Shown one piece after another: positions 30,105-42,601 of a DNA stretch of 64,000 bases. The notes beneath the pieces were generated by a model. The model ran no database searches. It had not been told where the DNA came from and worked only from the letters and a program-made list of their open reading frames with translations. The stretch spans positions 26,718,795-26,782,794 of the forward strand of contig CM025856.1 of the NCBI GenBank assembly GCA_003952965.2. The letters are read 5' to 3'. Each line of letters opens with the position of its first letter. Position 1 is the stretch's first letter. Position numbers and translations under genes: made by a program. The stretch comes from Morella rubra (taxonomy: Eukaryota; Streptophyta; Magnoliopsida; Fagales; Myricaceae).

Positions 30105-31394
30105 TTCGCCTCTTTTCTTCTTTCTTGGGGGCTAGGAGGGAAGAGGGCGTGGCTTTTGCCGTACGCTGCAAATTATCCTCGCCGGAAAAAGATAATGTGG
30201 ATGGCTCTACTGAGTGGCCAAGAAAAAAGTTAAAGAGTTAGAATTTCAATTGTGCTGGGGTAGTATAATTTGTTCCTTGCGCCTTTCTCTCATTTCTCTC
30301 ATAGCTATTGGGCCCAAAGAGATCCAGAAAAAAATATGTTGGGCTAGAGGACAATAGGTCCTGTTCTGATTTAGTCTGAAACCAGCAAAAACAACGTTGT
30401 TGTTTGGGGGCCTTGCGGCGATCTGTATACTTTCCGGTATGACTTGAAAAGCTGAATTTCTAGTTCTCCCTCTCTCTCCTTCCTGCCACTAGGCATTCGT
30501 TTGGAGTTTCACACTCTGCCCACAATGTGCAGAGAAGAGAACTGAGTATGAAATCTAGTATGACGAGCGTATATTGCCCACGTGAATCGTTCGAGTCGGA
30601 TACCCCTTACTTCCATGAGCCCCTGGTACCGCTCATCTCTTCTTAATGCAATAGATTGGATTCCCCTTTAAGAATCTCCCTCTTCTGAACAAAAAGGACA
30701 AGGGAGGAGAGGGGAAGACCGAGATTGGTCTTTCCGATACATTCCTCTCATGAGATGGATAGAGTGTGAGATAAGTCCTTTATAATATCCTCCTGAATTG
30801 CATCTTGCAATTTGGAAAAAAGATAGAAACAAATCTTTTCCGATGTGTGTGACAATTGGGAGTATGTAGTGATGCTTTAAGACCTCATTAGATGCATGAA
30901 GATTAATGAAAATTGGATCGAGGAGTTAGTTCAATCCATGCTCCATTTCATTAGTCAGATTCTACTAAACTAAAATAGTGCAGGCCTTTCAGCTCACAGC
31001 AATTACCTAAAGACAAAAGGTAACCCCTAACTCGATACGTACAAAGCGGCTTTCTGAAATGGCCCACTCACAAGCATAATGTACCAACCTAACATAAGAC
31101 AAACACATCCCACCGAGGTTACACGAACAAAGATGCCTTCAATGTGATGTATCCCTTATTGGTAAATATCTTTGCATTATTCCTAACTAGTTTGGTGGGT
31201 GGTTGTGGGGAGGGGGGTAAAAAAGCTAGTACTCCAGTGCCATATGCTGTTTTCTACAGCGCAGATTGGAAAATCATCTCGGCAAGTTCCTGCATCATTG
31301 CATGAAAGCCCTATGTTAGATTCTGATAAGAGTACAAATGACGCACTTAATTTCTAAATAGGTAGGAACAACAAACTAAAGCACTCCAAGCAAA
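30105..31394. other. Intergenic region up to the first assembly gap
   Basis: 1.3 kb with the promoter side of the At4g14100-like gene on the left. No gene, element or RNA was recognised. Unlike the block after the gap, it has no inverted match on the far side of 53934. Confidence 0.55.
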
Positions 31395-31494
31395 NNNNNN
31401 NNNNNNNNNNNNNNNNNNNNNNNNNNNNNNNNNNNNNNNNNNNNNNNNNNNNNNNNNNNNNNNNNNNNNNNNNNNNNNNNNNNNNNNNNNNNNN
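31395..31494. other. Assembly gap of 100 N
   Basis: A run of exactly 100 N, the usual placeholder for a scaffold gap of unknown size. It marks the left border of the palindromic contig. Confidence 0.99.
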
Positions 31495-34400
31495 CAACCT
31501 TGCCCACTGGCTATATGCTGAAATGCAATGATCTGGAGGATTTGTGGGTTTCTTTTAAAATTGAGCACATTGCTGGGTACTGCTATTTGTGTGGGTTGCT
31601 TGGCCACATGCAGTTTCTGTGTCCTAATCCTCCCCATGATGATACTGTGATAAGGTATAGTCTAGGCTTAAAGCCGACAGCCCAGTTACGCAACGAGGAG
31701 CTCATCATTTTAGTGTGAATGAGGGCGGCATTGTAGTAAGCCCAAACCGTTCCACTGGTCTGGGAGGGCAGTCAGTTGGGCCATCACCAAGTAGCAGTGG
31801 CGGTGGTTCTCACTGAAAACTCTTCATCATTCCAGGGGACGCTGGGGAGGGGAGCATCTCAGGTCTTGCAAAGTCGATCGTCCATGGGAAAGCAGATGGG
31901 ACCCACTTCCTTGGGATTGTTGGTGAAAAGTTCTCCCTGCATCCCAAAAAGCTGACGGATGATGCTTCGATCCCTAGGTTCACACGAATTCAAGAGGGGA
32001 GCACAAGACACAGGGCTATTTCGATTCAGGAAGGTAGCACAGGTCCTGAGCCAATAACTGGCATGCACCAGGATTCTGCGTTGCATGCGCTAGGCGGTGC
32101 GACTGACAAGACTAGTGAGGAGTGGCATGATTTGGATGCTTTGGAAGCAGTAACGAGGGAATGGGATACTATTCCTTCTCAAACAGGGGCTGATAGTAAA
32201 ACGACGTCTTGCATGGAGCCGTTGCCAAGGAAGACTGAAGCTGCCCAGGGCAATATGTTTTCTGTAGCTAAAAATAAGTTGGCTATTTCTTTAGAGACTG
32301 GGCCTCAAGCCTGCCTTGGTGATGGGCAGCCCCATGTGGGCTCTAGTGTTGTTGTTGAGAGTGACCCGGAAGGGGCAAGTGGCCTGGGGAGCCCACTGGG
32401 CAGCACACTTCTCATGTTGACCCAGGACCCTTCTCAACAGACTGCTTCGCCGATCTCTCCTAGGCCCCATTAGGAGGGACTGAGTGACACAAAAGGGAAG
32501 AGGGTTATTCGACCCATAAACAAACTCAGCATGGACAAGGGATTAGGGATGTGTAAAGAGCCTACGGAACCTGTCCTGGGTAAGAGAAAAGAGTGGGAAG
32601 AGGGTGTCCCTCTTGACCTGGCGGTGAAGAAACTCAGTGTGGGTGGTCGAGCAGAGGAGGAGAGTTTATCTGATATCCCTCTCCAAAAGGCAGTTCGATC
32701 TGTGGGGAAACAAACCTGGAAGGCATCTAAGGCAGTTTCAGCCAAGAGCAAGTCGACGAAGAACATGAAAGGAGGCTTGGGCGCTAAAGGTAAATTCGGT
32801 AACAAGGCTGGTGACGGACTGAGTGTGGCAGCTGATGGGCAGGTAGGTTCTGGATTGGAAAGACCAAGGAGGCGGGCCATATCATGCCCCCTCTCCACCA
32901 TGAAAGCTTTATATTTGAATTGTCGTGGATTCGGGAGAGCCACGACAATTCATCACCTCTGGAAGCTAGTGCGACAACATCTTCCAGAGGTATTAGATTA
33001 GCCGAAACTAAGATCCAAGTGTCTATGGATCTTTTACATAATTAGGTGTTCCATGTGTTAGAATTATGTGCCCTCGATAACCAAATGATTAATCCAGTCC
33101 TAATATCTCATATGAAATATAGTTTGGTGGAAGGAATTAATGTATGTAAGGGGCATATTTGCAATAATCTCAAATTTCAGGGCTCAATTACAATATGTTG
33201 ATGGACTTGATTGTAATTAGTAATAATTTATTAGAAAAGAGTTCTTCAGTTTAATCCTACGGCTGGAATTTGAGATCCTAAGGATCCTATGTCTCATGCT
33301 CTCTCTAGGGTTTCCCAAGGCCTATAAATATAACTGTTATTTCAAGGAGTTGATCATCAGAACCTATTAGAGAAATCCCTAAAAGGAGAGAGTGACATAA
33401 ATCCCTTAGGAGGTAAGACATTTGTGTTGCTATTTTATTCTGTTGCTATTCTATTCTGAATCGCTGGAGCTTTGGATTGGATCGTGAAGCGGGTTGAAAC
33501 TTGTGGATTCCCGAATTACTATATCAAGGTAAGTAATCGAATCCCAATTGCAATTATAATCCTAATAGATGTTTTGTTGAAAACATGTTATTTATTTAGT
33601 TTAATTCCGCATAAACTATCACCATGATTGTGTTGAAATACCACCGAATGGTACTAGTGGGGGTTTGCTTGTGTCCTATAGGTTGGGAGTTATTTGTAAT
33701 GTTGGTTTTTGTAGTCCGAATCTCATTAATCTTTTGATGTATTCCGACCCCCCCAATCATCATTGGATGATATATTTTGTATATGGTCCCCCATATTGGA
33801 ATGACAAAAAGGTGTTTTGGTCTGAGCTTGAACATCATTGTAGTCATTTTGGTGGTCCTTGGGTGTGTTTGGGGGACTTTAATGACCTCTTGGACCAAAG
33901 CGAAAAATGGGGCGGACGTAGAGTGAGGTCTTCCCATTCGGGTGCTATGAGACGTTTTGTGACCAACATGGGAATGATTGATTTGGATTCGTGGGTAATA
34001 AATATACTTGGTGCAATGGGCGACCAGGGAGGGGGTGTATCCCAGAGAGATTGGACTAGGGGTTGGCGAATGGCATATGGCATTGCTTTTTTCCGAAGGC
34101 AACTGTGAAACATCTGCCCCGTATTATTTCTGATCACTCTGCTATTTTATTGGACACGTTGGGTGACTCGAATTATGGTCCATGCCCTTTCAGGTTTGAG
34201 AGTTTTTGGACACATGATCGTCGCAGTTTTCTATTATTATTAAAGATGCTTCGGGGTTGCCTACAGTTGGGTCGCCCGTGTAAACCTTGTGCCATCGTCT
34301 TAAGGCCACTAAGGCGGCGTTAAGACGCTGGAATAGGGAGGTGTTCGGTGTCATTCAGACAAAGATTAATAATTTTCAAGAGTAGCTGAATCATATACAG

Positions 34401-36466
34401 GCGCACAAAAACTATATGATGTGGCGGCATGTGGAGCGGGAACTTAGTGGGGCTTTGCTAAAAGCTCAAAAGGATGAAGAGACACTGTGTTAACAAAAGT
34501 CTCGCATTACTTGGCTCTCTACACCGGACTTAAATACCAAGTTTTTCCATCTCTCCATAGTAGTGAGAAGAAGGTGAAATAACATTGATGCTCTCAAGAA
34601 TGACAATGGGGTTTGGCTTTATGAAAGGAGACGATATGCAAGCATATTGTAAGCCACTTTAAAAATCTGTTTGCATATTGCAATATTGGATACCCACAGA
34701 GGCTTCATGGCCTTATTCCAGAGTTGATTACCGACGATGATAACTTGGTGCTATGTGTGATGCCGGAGGAAGGAGAAATATGGCAAGCAATCCGAAGTAT
34801 TGGGCCTTTGAAGGCCTCGGGGCCCGACGGTTTCACGGCCATATTCTACCAAAAATATTGGGATGTGATGAAGTCCGATGTAGTGAAAATGGGCCGAAGT
34901 TTCTTTGAAAATGGTTTTCTCTTTTGGCAAATGAATCACTCTCACATTGTTTTGATACCGAAGGGGGAGAGCCCTAATTGTGTTGGTAATTAAGACCGAT
35001 TAGTTTGTGCAATGTGGCTTATAAAATCATTTCAAAGATTCTTGCTACTCGCCTTCGGCGGGTCCTCCCAAAACTCATTTCAGGTAATCAAAATGCTTTT
35101 GTTCCGAACTGGAATATATAAGAGAATATTATACTTGTTCATGAACTGATGTGCACTTTTAAGCGTAAACAGGGGTGCAGGGGCTTGATGGCGGCCAAAA
35201 ATTGATATGGAGAAGGCCTATGACAAGGTGGACTGCAGTTTTTTAATGGAAATCTTGCAGTGTTTCGGCTTTGCACCTAGATGGCACAATTGGATCTATC
35301 AATGTATATCAACGGTCTCGTTTTCTGTGTTATTAAATGGCTCCCCTTTTGGTTTCTTTACACCATCCCGGGGATTGCGACAAGGAGATCCTTTGTCTCC
35401 TTTCTTATTTGTCCTTGTTATAGAGGTGCTTTCGAGGATCTTGCATAAGGAGGAAACTGCTAATGCACTCCATGGAATTCAGATAGCTCGTGGGGCCCCA
35501 CCTATTTCTCATTTATTATTTGTTGATGATATTATGTTGTTTTGCAGGGCTAATGGTGCTGAAGTGACTAAACTGAATAATTGTCTCCTCAAGTTCTCTT
35601 GCTAGTCCAGACAAATGATAAACACCCAAAATTCATTTATTCACTTTAGTAGCAATATGTGCTAGCAAGAGAAGGACCACCTTGCCAGTATTATGCAGCT
35701 AAACCAGGACTCCAATGGGGGTAATTATTTGGGTCTTCCCCTTTGCATGCCGTGGTCGTGGAGTCAAGCTTGTAGAGACCTTATTGATAGGGTGAATAAA
35801 CGAATTACAGGACGGAAAACTAAAACATTGTCCCAAGCGGGCCGTACTGTGTTGCTACAAACTATTGCAGTGGCTTTGCCAACCTATATAAAGAAGTTTA
35901 CTCTTTGCCTAAGGAGGTGGCCCGTAGTATCAATTTTCGCTTCAAGGACTTTTGGTGGGGCTTTGACGATCCTCAAACTTGGCACTTCCATCCTAAAGCG
36001 TGGCGGGAGATTTGTGCTCCCAAGAGCAGGGGTGGGATCAGCCTTTACACTATGGAGGACATGAATTGGGCTCTCATCACTAAATTGGGATGGAATCTGA
36101 TTATTCATAGGGATATGCTGTGGGTGAAAGCACTAAAAGCTAAGTATTGCCGCAATTCATCTTATCTCTCGGCACCTAACCCTTTTGAGTGCCTTTTGGG
36201 TGTGGCGAAGCTTACTGCAGGCTAGAGATATTGTTCGAGTAAGGCTGTGTTGGGGAGTACAAAGTGGAGCTACTCTTAATATTTGGTGTGACCCGTGGGT
36301 GCCCTCCCTTACTAATTTTATTCCTACCTTGAAGGTTGGTACGATTATTAGTCGCCATACTAATCGAGTTCAAGACCTTATTCTAGGAGTGGGTTAAGTT
36401 TATATTGGATAATGAAAATCTCCCTAGGGACCACAGAGAGGAGTGGAATGACTTTATTATGGCCAC
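31495..36466 (+). mobile_element. L1-type LINE, 5'- and 3'-truncated (left arm)
   Basis: Degenerate plant LINE interrupted by a solo LTR at 33056-33621. In order: end of ORF1 with the CCHC knuckle CYLCGLLGHMQFLCP (about 31582-31630), a Gly/Lys-rich tail, then ORF2. ORF2 begins MKALYLNCRGFG (32899 on), the start of the AP endonuclease; this continues after the LTR with WVCLGDFND (about 33858) and ends at the broken SDHSAI block (about 34131). The reverse transcriptase follows: LKASGPDGF (34808), RQGDPLSPFLF (about 35379), the FVDDIM catalytic box (35519) and a zf-RVT-like region (WVWRSLLQARDIVRVRLCWG, about 36195). Several in-frame stops and frameshifts are shared by both arms, so the copy is dead. 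The RNase H/3' tail is missing because the copy ends at a Copia-like LTR. Confidence 0.88.
33056..33621 (+). mobile_element. Solo LTR inserted in the LINE endonuclease region (left arm)
   Basis: 566 bp beginning TGTTAGAATTATGTGCC and ending AACTATCA, flanked by the 5-bp direct repeat CCATG (33051-33055 and 33622-33626). TG...CA ends plus a 5-bp duplication with no internal region identify a solo LTR left by LTR-LTR recombination. The LINE frame resumes directly afterwards. Part of it resembles the Copia-like LTR at 36467-37766. Confidence 0.85.
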
Positions 36467-37766
36467 CGTAAGAAATATGCCCTAAAAATCATTATTCTAA
36501 ATAATTGTTATTTAGATGCGTGTTTGATATTTATTATATTGGGTAATATGTTGTAACATAAGATGTTACACGGTTATTATTAAGTGACATTGTAGAAAAG
36601 TCATGCCAATGATTAATGAATCAAAGGCCCATTATGACTTTTCGGTTCCTTGTATACTTGATGTTTTGTTCTAAACCAAGGTACATATTTATGTACAATA
36701 GGTCTACACTCGTTGTGTTCTATTAAATAGGATGATGTACTCAGCCATCAAGGTGGTGACTTTAAGTAGATGTGTGGGTGTAATGTAAGAGTACATGCAC
36801 TGAACGAGATCAAATATGGATACCTTCTGGAAGTGATCATTGATGTTGAGAAGGTATTCAACACAATTGGTTTGTTGTATCCTTAAACCTGAGAGGTTTA
36901 TATGGATCTGTTTGTTGTATACTTGTGCTTTGACCGAGTCATTTGGTGATGATATTTCTAGTCAAATATTCCAGATAACGTTGGTCTTGTATAATAAGTG
37001 GGTTTGTATAAATGCTCAATAAGGAATCCACCAATCTCTTTGTGAGATAGTATATTCAAGTATATTTGTATAGGGTTGGACTCGAGAAAAAAAAATCTTT
37101 GGCGAGGGGAATTTTTTGAAAATGTTTTTCAAAATTAATATAATATATATATATATATATATATACATACATTTAATTTGTGAAATTGTTTTGAAACAAT
37201 TCGAGAGTCCAACGAGTTACAAATTATAAAATTAAGAATTATATGAGCTAGGGACTTTATCAAAATAATATTCTGGTCCTATTAGCTCAAATGGAATATA
37301 ATGTGGTAGAAGGACAAATAAACGAATAATTGTTAGCAAAAGAGATTTCACAAATCAATCTCAATTCTTGAAAGTGAATTGTAATATGTTGATGGACATG
37401 ATTACAATTAGTAGAAGCCTAAAATTTGGAATAAAGAATATAAGGGAATTAATGGAAAAAGAGTTTTTCCATGTGATCCTACGGTCGAGATTTGAGATCC
37501 CTAACGATCTCACGCATATCACAGCTAGGGTTTTCATATATAAGGATAGCTATGAGATAGTCTACCTTAATTTGTTAGTTTGAGAGTTGGCCATCAGGAC
37601 TCAGAAAAACCTAATAGTTGTGAGCGTGGAGAGGAAGGAGGTAGAACACTTGAGCTGCTATTGTGAAATCTCGGATTGTGAGATCGACAAGAACCTGAAG
37701 ATTATCGAAGAATTCTCGGGATCTAAAAAAGAATTGATAAATTAATTTTCTGCAAAGTAACTTTCA
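36467..37766 (+). mobile_element. Copia-like 5' LTR cutting off the LINE (left arm)
   Basis: About 1.3 kb starting near CGTAAGAAATATGCCCTA, where the usual first T appears to be C, and ending AACTTTCA. It is followed by the primer-binding-type sequence TGGTATTAGAGCC (37768-37780), complementary to the initiator Met tRNA end. It contains an (AT)n tract at 37141-37164. The matching 3' LTR is absent. Confidence 0.7.
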
Positions 37767-37767
37767 G

Positions 37768-37780
37768 TGGTATTAGAGCC
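37768..37780 (+). other. Primer binding site of the Copia-like element (left arm)
   Basis: TGGTATTAGAGCC one base after the LTR end, a common plant LTR-retrotransposon primer binding site for initiator tRNA-Met. The inverted copy is at 47450-47462. Confidence 0.7.
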
Positions 37781-39647
37781 AAGTTAGTTGAACCTCATTC
37801 TCTTGAGATCCACAATTGAAAAATCTAAAAGCCTTTCACGATTTTTGAAATCACGTGAAAACTTTTCTCTTTCCTCTATTTGATTCGCATGAGATACGAA
37901 TTCCTTTGTTTCGTTTACGCTTTATAAAATTATCACATACTTTATTGTTCTTGAAACCGAAGAAAGAAACAATATTGTTTTTCTTTAATATATGAGATAC
38001 AATGATAGTTTGTTAATTGCGTGAAAGAATAATTTGATCTATTATTGTTTATTTGAAAACTTTCTATTGTTTAGACTTTTTGTGACAATAGTATTGGTAA
38101 AAACCTATTCAAATTGAATTGTTGTGTTTATTGTTCAGAGAAAGAAAAGGTTTTCTTTTCTTCTCAAAAGTGTGGCCGGCAGCAAGAGATGGCTGCCACT
38201 GCACCACTGGCTGGAGGGGCACCCAGTGTGACTAGGGCAGCCCTCTGGCCGGAGGGGGTGGAGATCCGGCGGCCATAAGGCCGTGGACCACCACCAGTAC
38301 ACCCAAAAGGCAAGCAGCCGTGCGCTGGTAGGCAGCGAAGGCCACCGCTGGAACGACCGGCCAATGTTCAGCTTGTGGCTGGTAGGACGTGGCCAGCCGG
38401 TGCTGGACGGTAAGCTGCTGGCCACTGGCCATCCTTTCCAAGGAGCCAAACGGTGCCCAAGCATAGAGATGCCTGGGTCACACGTTTTGGGCCTGGTGGG
38501 TAGGGCATCTTTGCCCTACCTGACCCATTAGTGGGGCTCTCTTTTATTTTGCTGTTGGGCCATTTTTTAAAAAGGGGCTTATAGGCTGAGTTTTTTCAGT
38601 TCAAAACAAAAAGGGGGGCTGGTTTGTGTTTTTAAAAGGTTTGAGCCAAGTTTTTTATTCAAAACGTTGTTGGGATGTTTTGCTATTGGGCCGAATGTTT
38701 TAAAAGTTTAGGCCTATGTTTTTTGTACAGGGTTATGGACCGGTGAGATTTGGGCCGAAGTCTTTTAAAAACTTAGACCGTATCTTTTGTTTTTATAAAG
38801 AATTTGGACCGGCCTGTTTTATTAGAAGTAATTTTGGGTCGACCCATATAAAAGGCCTGTAGCCCAATTTTTTTCTTTTAAAAAAAAAAAAGAGGGAAGA
38901 AGAGTTTTGTCACACGGGCTGGGCCCTATTAGGTCAACCCATGGATTGGATCCATGGGCAGCTCAAGTAGGAACCCAACCCATGGAGCCAATGAATTTGG
39001 TCCGGGTTTGACTCAGACCATGACCCATCACCGAACGGGTTGGACCCAGATCGGTGGGTCAAACGTTGACCATTGACCAACCCAGTTTGACATTGACTTT
39101 TTCAAAAAAAAAAATAAATTTAAAATGCAAGTGTTAAATGGGATTGTTTAGAGGAAACTAATCTCATGACCCCCATTGTTGGTAAGTGAAATTCTATTTT
39201 ATTAAGTATTGGATGAAACTAAAATAGGGGATTCCAATTCTTGATTTTATAGTTTGTCCATTATATTCTTTAAGATAAATGAAGGTGTTGAGTGATGGGG
39301 GTGTTGACTAAAATAGCAATGTCGACCCATTCCAAAATTACATATCATTTAGACGATGGTTGCACTTAACTAAATAAACACGTACGCTAAAATAGTGAAT
39401 ATTATTTGGTGGTCAAAAGGAAATCAAGGGTCACGAATATTTACATACATATTGTATAGGACATGAGATGGATTCGTGATAGATAGTTTCTATCTACTTT
39501 TACAAGTTGTTGCATGGTTACTAAAATAGGATCATGTTTACAAAAGGTAAAAGCTCTTGATACCTATTAATGACACAGAATATAATTGTTATATTCAGGT
39601 ATTTTATTTAATTGTTGTGTCATAGTGGGAGGTGCCAATAGTTGTTC
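37781..39647 (+). mobile_element. Non-coding internal region of the Copia-like element (left arm)
   Basis: About 1.9 kb after the PBS, including a strikingly GC-rich stretch at 38160-38530 inside AT-rich DNA. Open frames there have no retroviral-type domain. It ends where a gypsy-like LTR begins in the opposite orientation. Confidence 0.5.
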
Positions 39648-42600
39648 TGATGTGAACCTTGTCAAGAGTAACGAGACCCAACAACAATAGGGAACCCAAG
39701 ATCGTTCTAGGAAATTCGAATGGAAACCTCGACTCGTTGTTTATGACAAACAAAACCTCGGTATAAGGAAGACGCCACAAACAGTAGTGGAACTCCGTTT
39801 GATAAGTCGAGATCAACGCCACAGGAAATCCCAATAAGTTCAAGTAGTTCTTCAAAGAACCAAAAGAATCACAAGACCTCTCAAATAATATTAATCTCAA
39901 AGTTGTTATCTTCCCGATTCTTAGCTTCTCTAACCCGCCCTCCATGTCTCCTATAGCCAATAACAGAATCCCGATCCTCTTCTTCCTCAAAACCAGATCC
40001 ATAAGGCTCTTCATCCTCAACCCTCGCCTCCCTCCGTGGAACTCTTTCCTGTCTACGGAAATTGGGGTTTTTTTGTGGCTGAAGTGAATTCTCCATCTGT
40101 TCTATCTGTTCGTGAAATTGCTCCATTTCTGACTTCATCATACGCTTCATCTCACTCATCATGGCCTCCATAAACATTTTCGGTCAGCTAGTGTCGTAGC
40201 ATCGTCGGCAACGCTCTTACCACTATTGTGAGACATGATTGCTGCAAAAAAAAAAGTTAGAAAAAAAAGGACCTCACAATTCTCCCCCTTATGTGTTTAC
40301 ACTCAAGGATGTGGATCACTCTTCACTCGTGTTTACTAAAATAATTCACGGCTTTTACCCTCTAATGTTCTCACCACTCTTGCCTTTTTTCACTCGGTAA
40401 TTCTCTTGCAGTTCTTTTGAAACTAAACAAACAACTAAAAATTTCCAGCAACAATTCACCAAGAACTCATCAAGGAATTTTAGGTAAAGCAAAAATAAGG
40501 AATTTCAGGAAAACAAGAATATAAGGAATATGGTTGATTAGAAGTTTGGAAGCACAGAATTAGCAAAAAAAATTTCAAGAGAAAAAAATTACTTGCTTGG
40601 GGTAAGGTGATTTTTGGACTAACTGGATCCACAATGTAAGGAAACAAACAATTTTTTTTTTTTTGGACTCCTTTCTTTCTTTTCTTCTTTTTCAGTCTCT
40701 TTCCTTTTGTTTTGTTGTTGAAGATCAGCAAATATCTTTTGATAGTAGTAGAATCAGATCTCGAAGTAAGTAGGGTATGTGAGACTAGAACAAGAGTTTA
40801 GACATGAACAAGAACAAACAAAGATTGAACAGAAGGGATAAAGGAAATTCGGCTAACTGGGTATGTGAAAGACTAGAGAAAAAAAAAAACTAACTCAAAT
40901 TTGAAATGCTCTTAAAAGTCTTCCAAGAATAGGAAACTAACTCAAATTTTGAAACAATTTAAATGCTCTTAAAAGTCTTAAAAGAATAGGAAACTAACTC
41001 AAAATTTGAAAGAAATTAAATGTTCTTAGTCTTCCCAAGAATAGCCAGCATTTGAAAAGGAAATTCAAATGCTCCTAAAAATCTGAGTTTTTGAAATTCA
41101 AAACATTCCGAGATTCTTTCAGCCGGGGTCATAATGCCGAGGTCGTTCCAGCTGAGGTGCATACGCTGAGATCATTCCAGCTGAAGTACATATGCCGAGA
41201 TTTGAACTAAGCCTTGATCAGATCCTGCTAGAACTTGAATCATGGTATGATTCTTTGTTGCCGACATGGATTATGTTCAAGAGGCCTCCACGAATTTTCT
41301 TGAACTAGATCCCTTGTATGATTTGCATCATTCTCCCCACTCCATCTGATCTATCCATTCGTGAACTTGCTCCATTTCCAACTTCATCATACACTTCATC
41401 TCACTCATCATGGCCTCCATAAACATTTTTGGGTCAGCTAGTGTCGTAGCATTGTCGGCAATGCTCTTACCACTGTTGTGAGACATAATTGCTGCAAAAA
41501 CAAAGTTAGAAAGAAAAAGGACCTCACAATTCTCTCCCTTACGTGTTTACACTCAAGGATGTGGATCACTCTTCACTCGTGTTTCACTCAAAATAATTCA
41601 CGGCTTTTACCCTCTAATGTTCTCACCACTCTTGCCTTTTTCCACTCGGTAATTCTCTTGCAGTTCTTTTGAAACTAAACAAACAACATAAAATTTCCAG
41701 CAACAATTCACCAAGAACTCATCAAGGAATTTAGGTAAAGCAAGAATAGGAAAATGGTTATTAGAATTTCGAAGCATAGAATAGTAAAAAAATTTTCACG
41801 AGAAAAAAAATTTACTTGCTTGGGGTAAGGTGATTTTCGGAATAACTGGATCCACAATATATGGAAACAAACAATATTTTTTTTTTTTAGCAGCAACTAT
41901 CTTTTTATTGCAACAGAATTAGATCTCGAAGTAACTAGCGTATGTGAGACTAGAACAAAGTTTAAACATGAACTAGAACAAACAAAGATTGAACAGAAGG
42001 GACAAAGTAAATTTGGCTAACTGGGTATGTGAAAGACTAGAGAAGAAACAAAGAAACGAAATTTAAAAGGATAGGCAAACCTGAACAAGAAAACTAGCTT
42101 TGATACCAAATGATGTGAACCTCGTCAAGAATAACGAGACCCAACAACAATAGGGAACCCAAGATCGTTCTAGGACAGATTCGAATGGAAACCTCAACCT
42201 GTTGTTTATGACAAACAAGAACCTCGGTATAAGGAAGACGCCACAAATGGTGGTGGAACTCCGTTTGATAAGTTGAGATGAACGCCACGGAAATCCCGAT
42301 AAGTTCGAGTAGTTCTTCAAAGAACCAAAGAGAATCACAAGACCTCTCAAATAATATTATAAATCTCAAAGTTGTGTTCTACACGCCCAAAAGGCCCTAT
42401 AAATATACTTGGAACATCCCTCCAAGAATAGGAAACTAATTCAATTTGAAAGAAATTAAATGCTCTTAAAAGTCTTCCAAGAATAAGAAACTAACTCAAA
42501 TTTGAAAGAATTTAAATGCTCTTAAAAGTCTTTCCAAGCAATAGGAAACACTCAAAAATTTGAAAGAAATAAAAATGCTCTTAGAAGTCTATCCAAGACC
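39648..42600 (-). mobile_element. Gypsy-like gag/LTR remnant with two gag starts (left arm)
   Basis: Minus-strand order from the axis: LTR with a minisatellite of about 58 bp (42420-42595), LTR end, PBS (42098-42109), leader, first broken gag start (ATG at 41486), an internal stretch with the minisatellite again (40890-41050), a second leader, a second gag start (ATG at 40236) and an LTR end at 39648. The gag N-terminus (DDATTLADPKMFMEAMMSEM, then an Arg/Glu-rich stretch) is typical of plant Ty3/gypsy elements. It runs straight into LTR sequence, so protease, RT and integrase are absent. Confidence 0.7.
42098..42109 (-). other. Primer binding site of the gypsy-like element (left arm)
   Basis: Reads TGGTATCAAAGC on the minus strand, just after the LTR end TTCACATCA. 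This is an initiator tRNA-Met type primer site. The right-arm copy is at 43156-43166. Confidence 0.7.
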
Positions 42601-42601
42601 T

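Noticed and set aside
38135..38531. Overlapping open frames on both strands (and their mirror at 46701-47116)
   Set aside because: GC-rich non-coding interior of the Copia-like element; the predicted peptides are low-complexity and frame-ambiguous.
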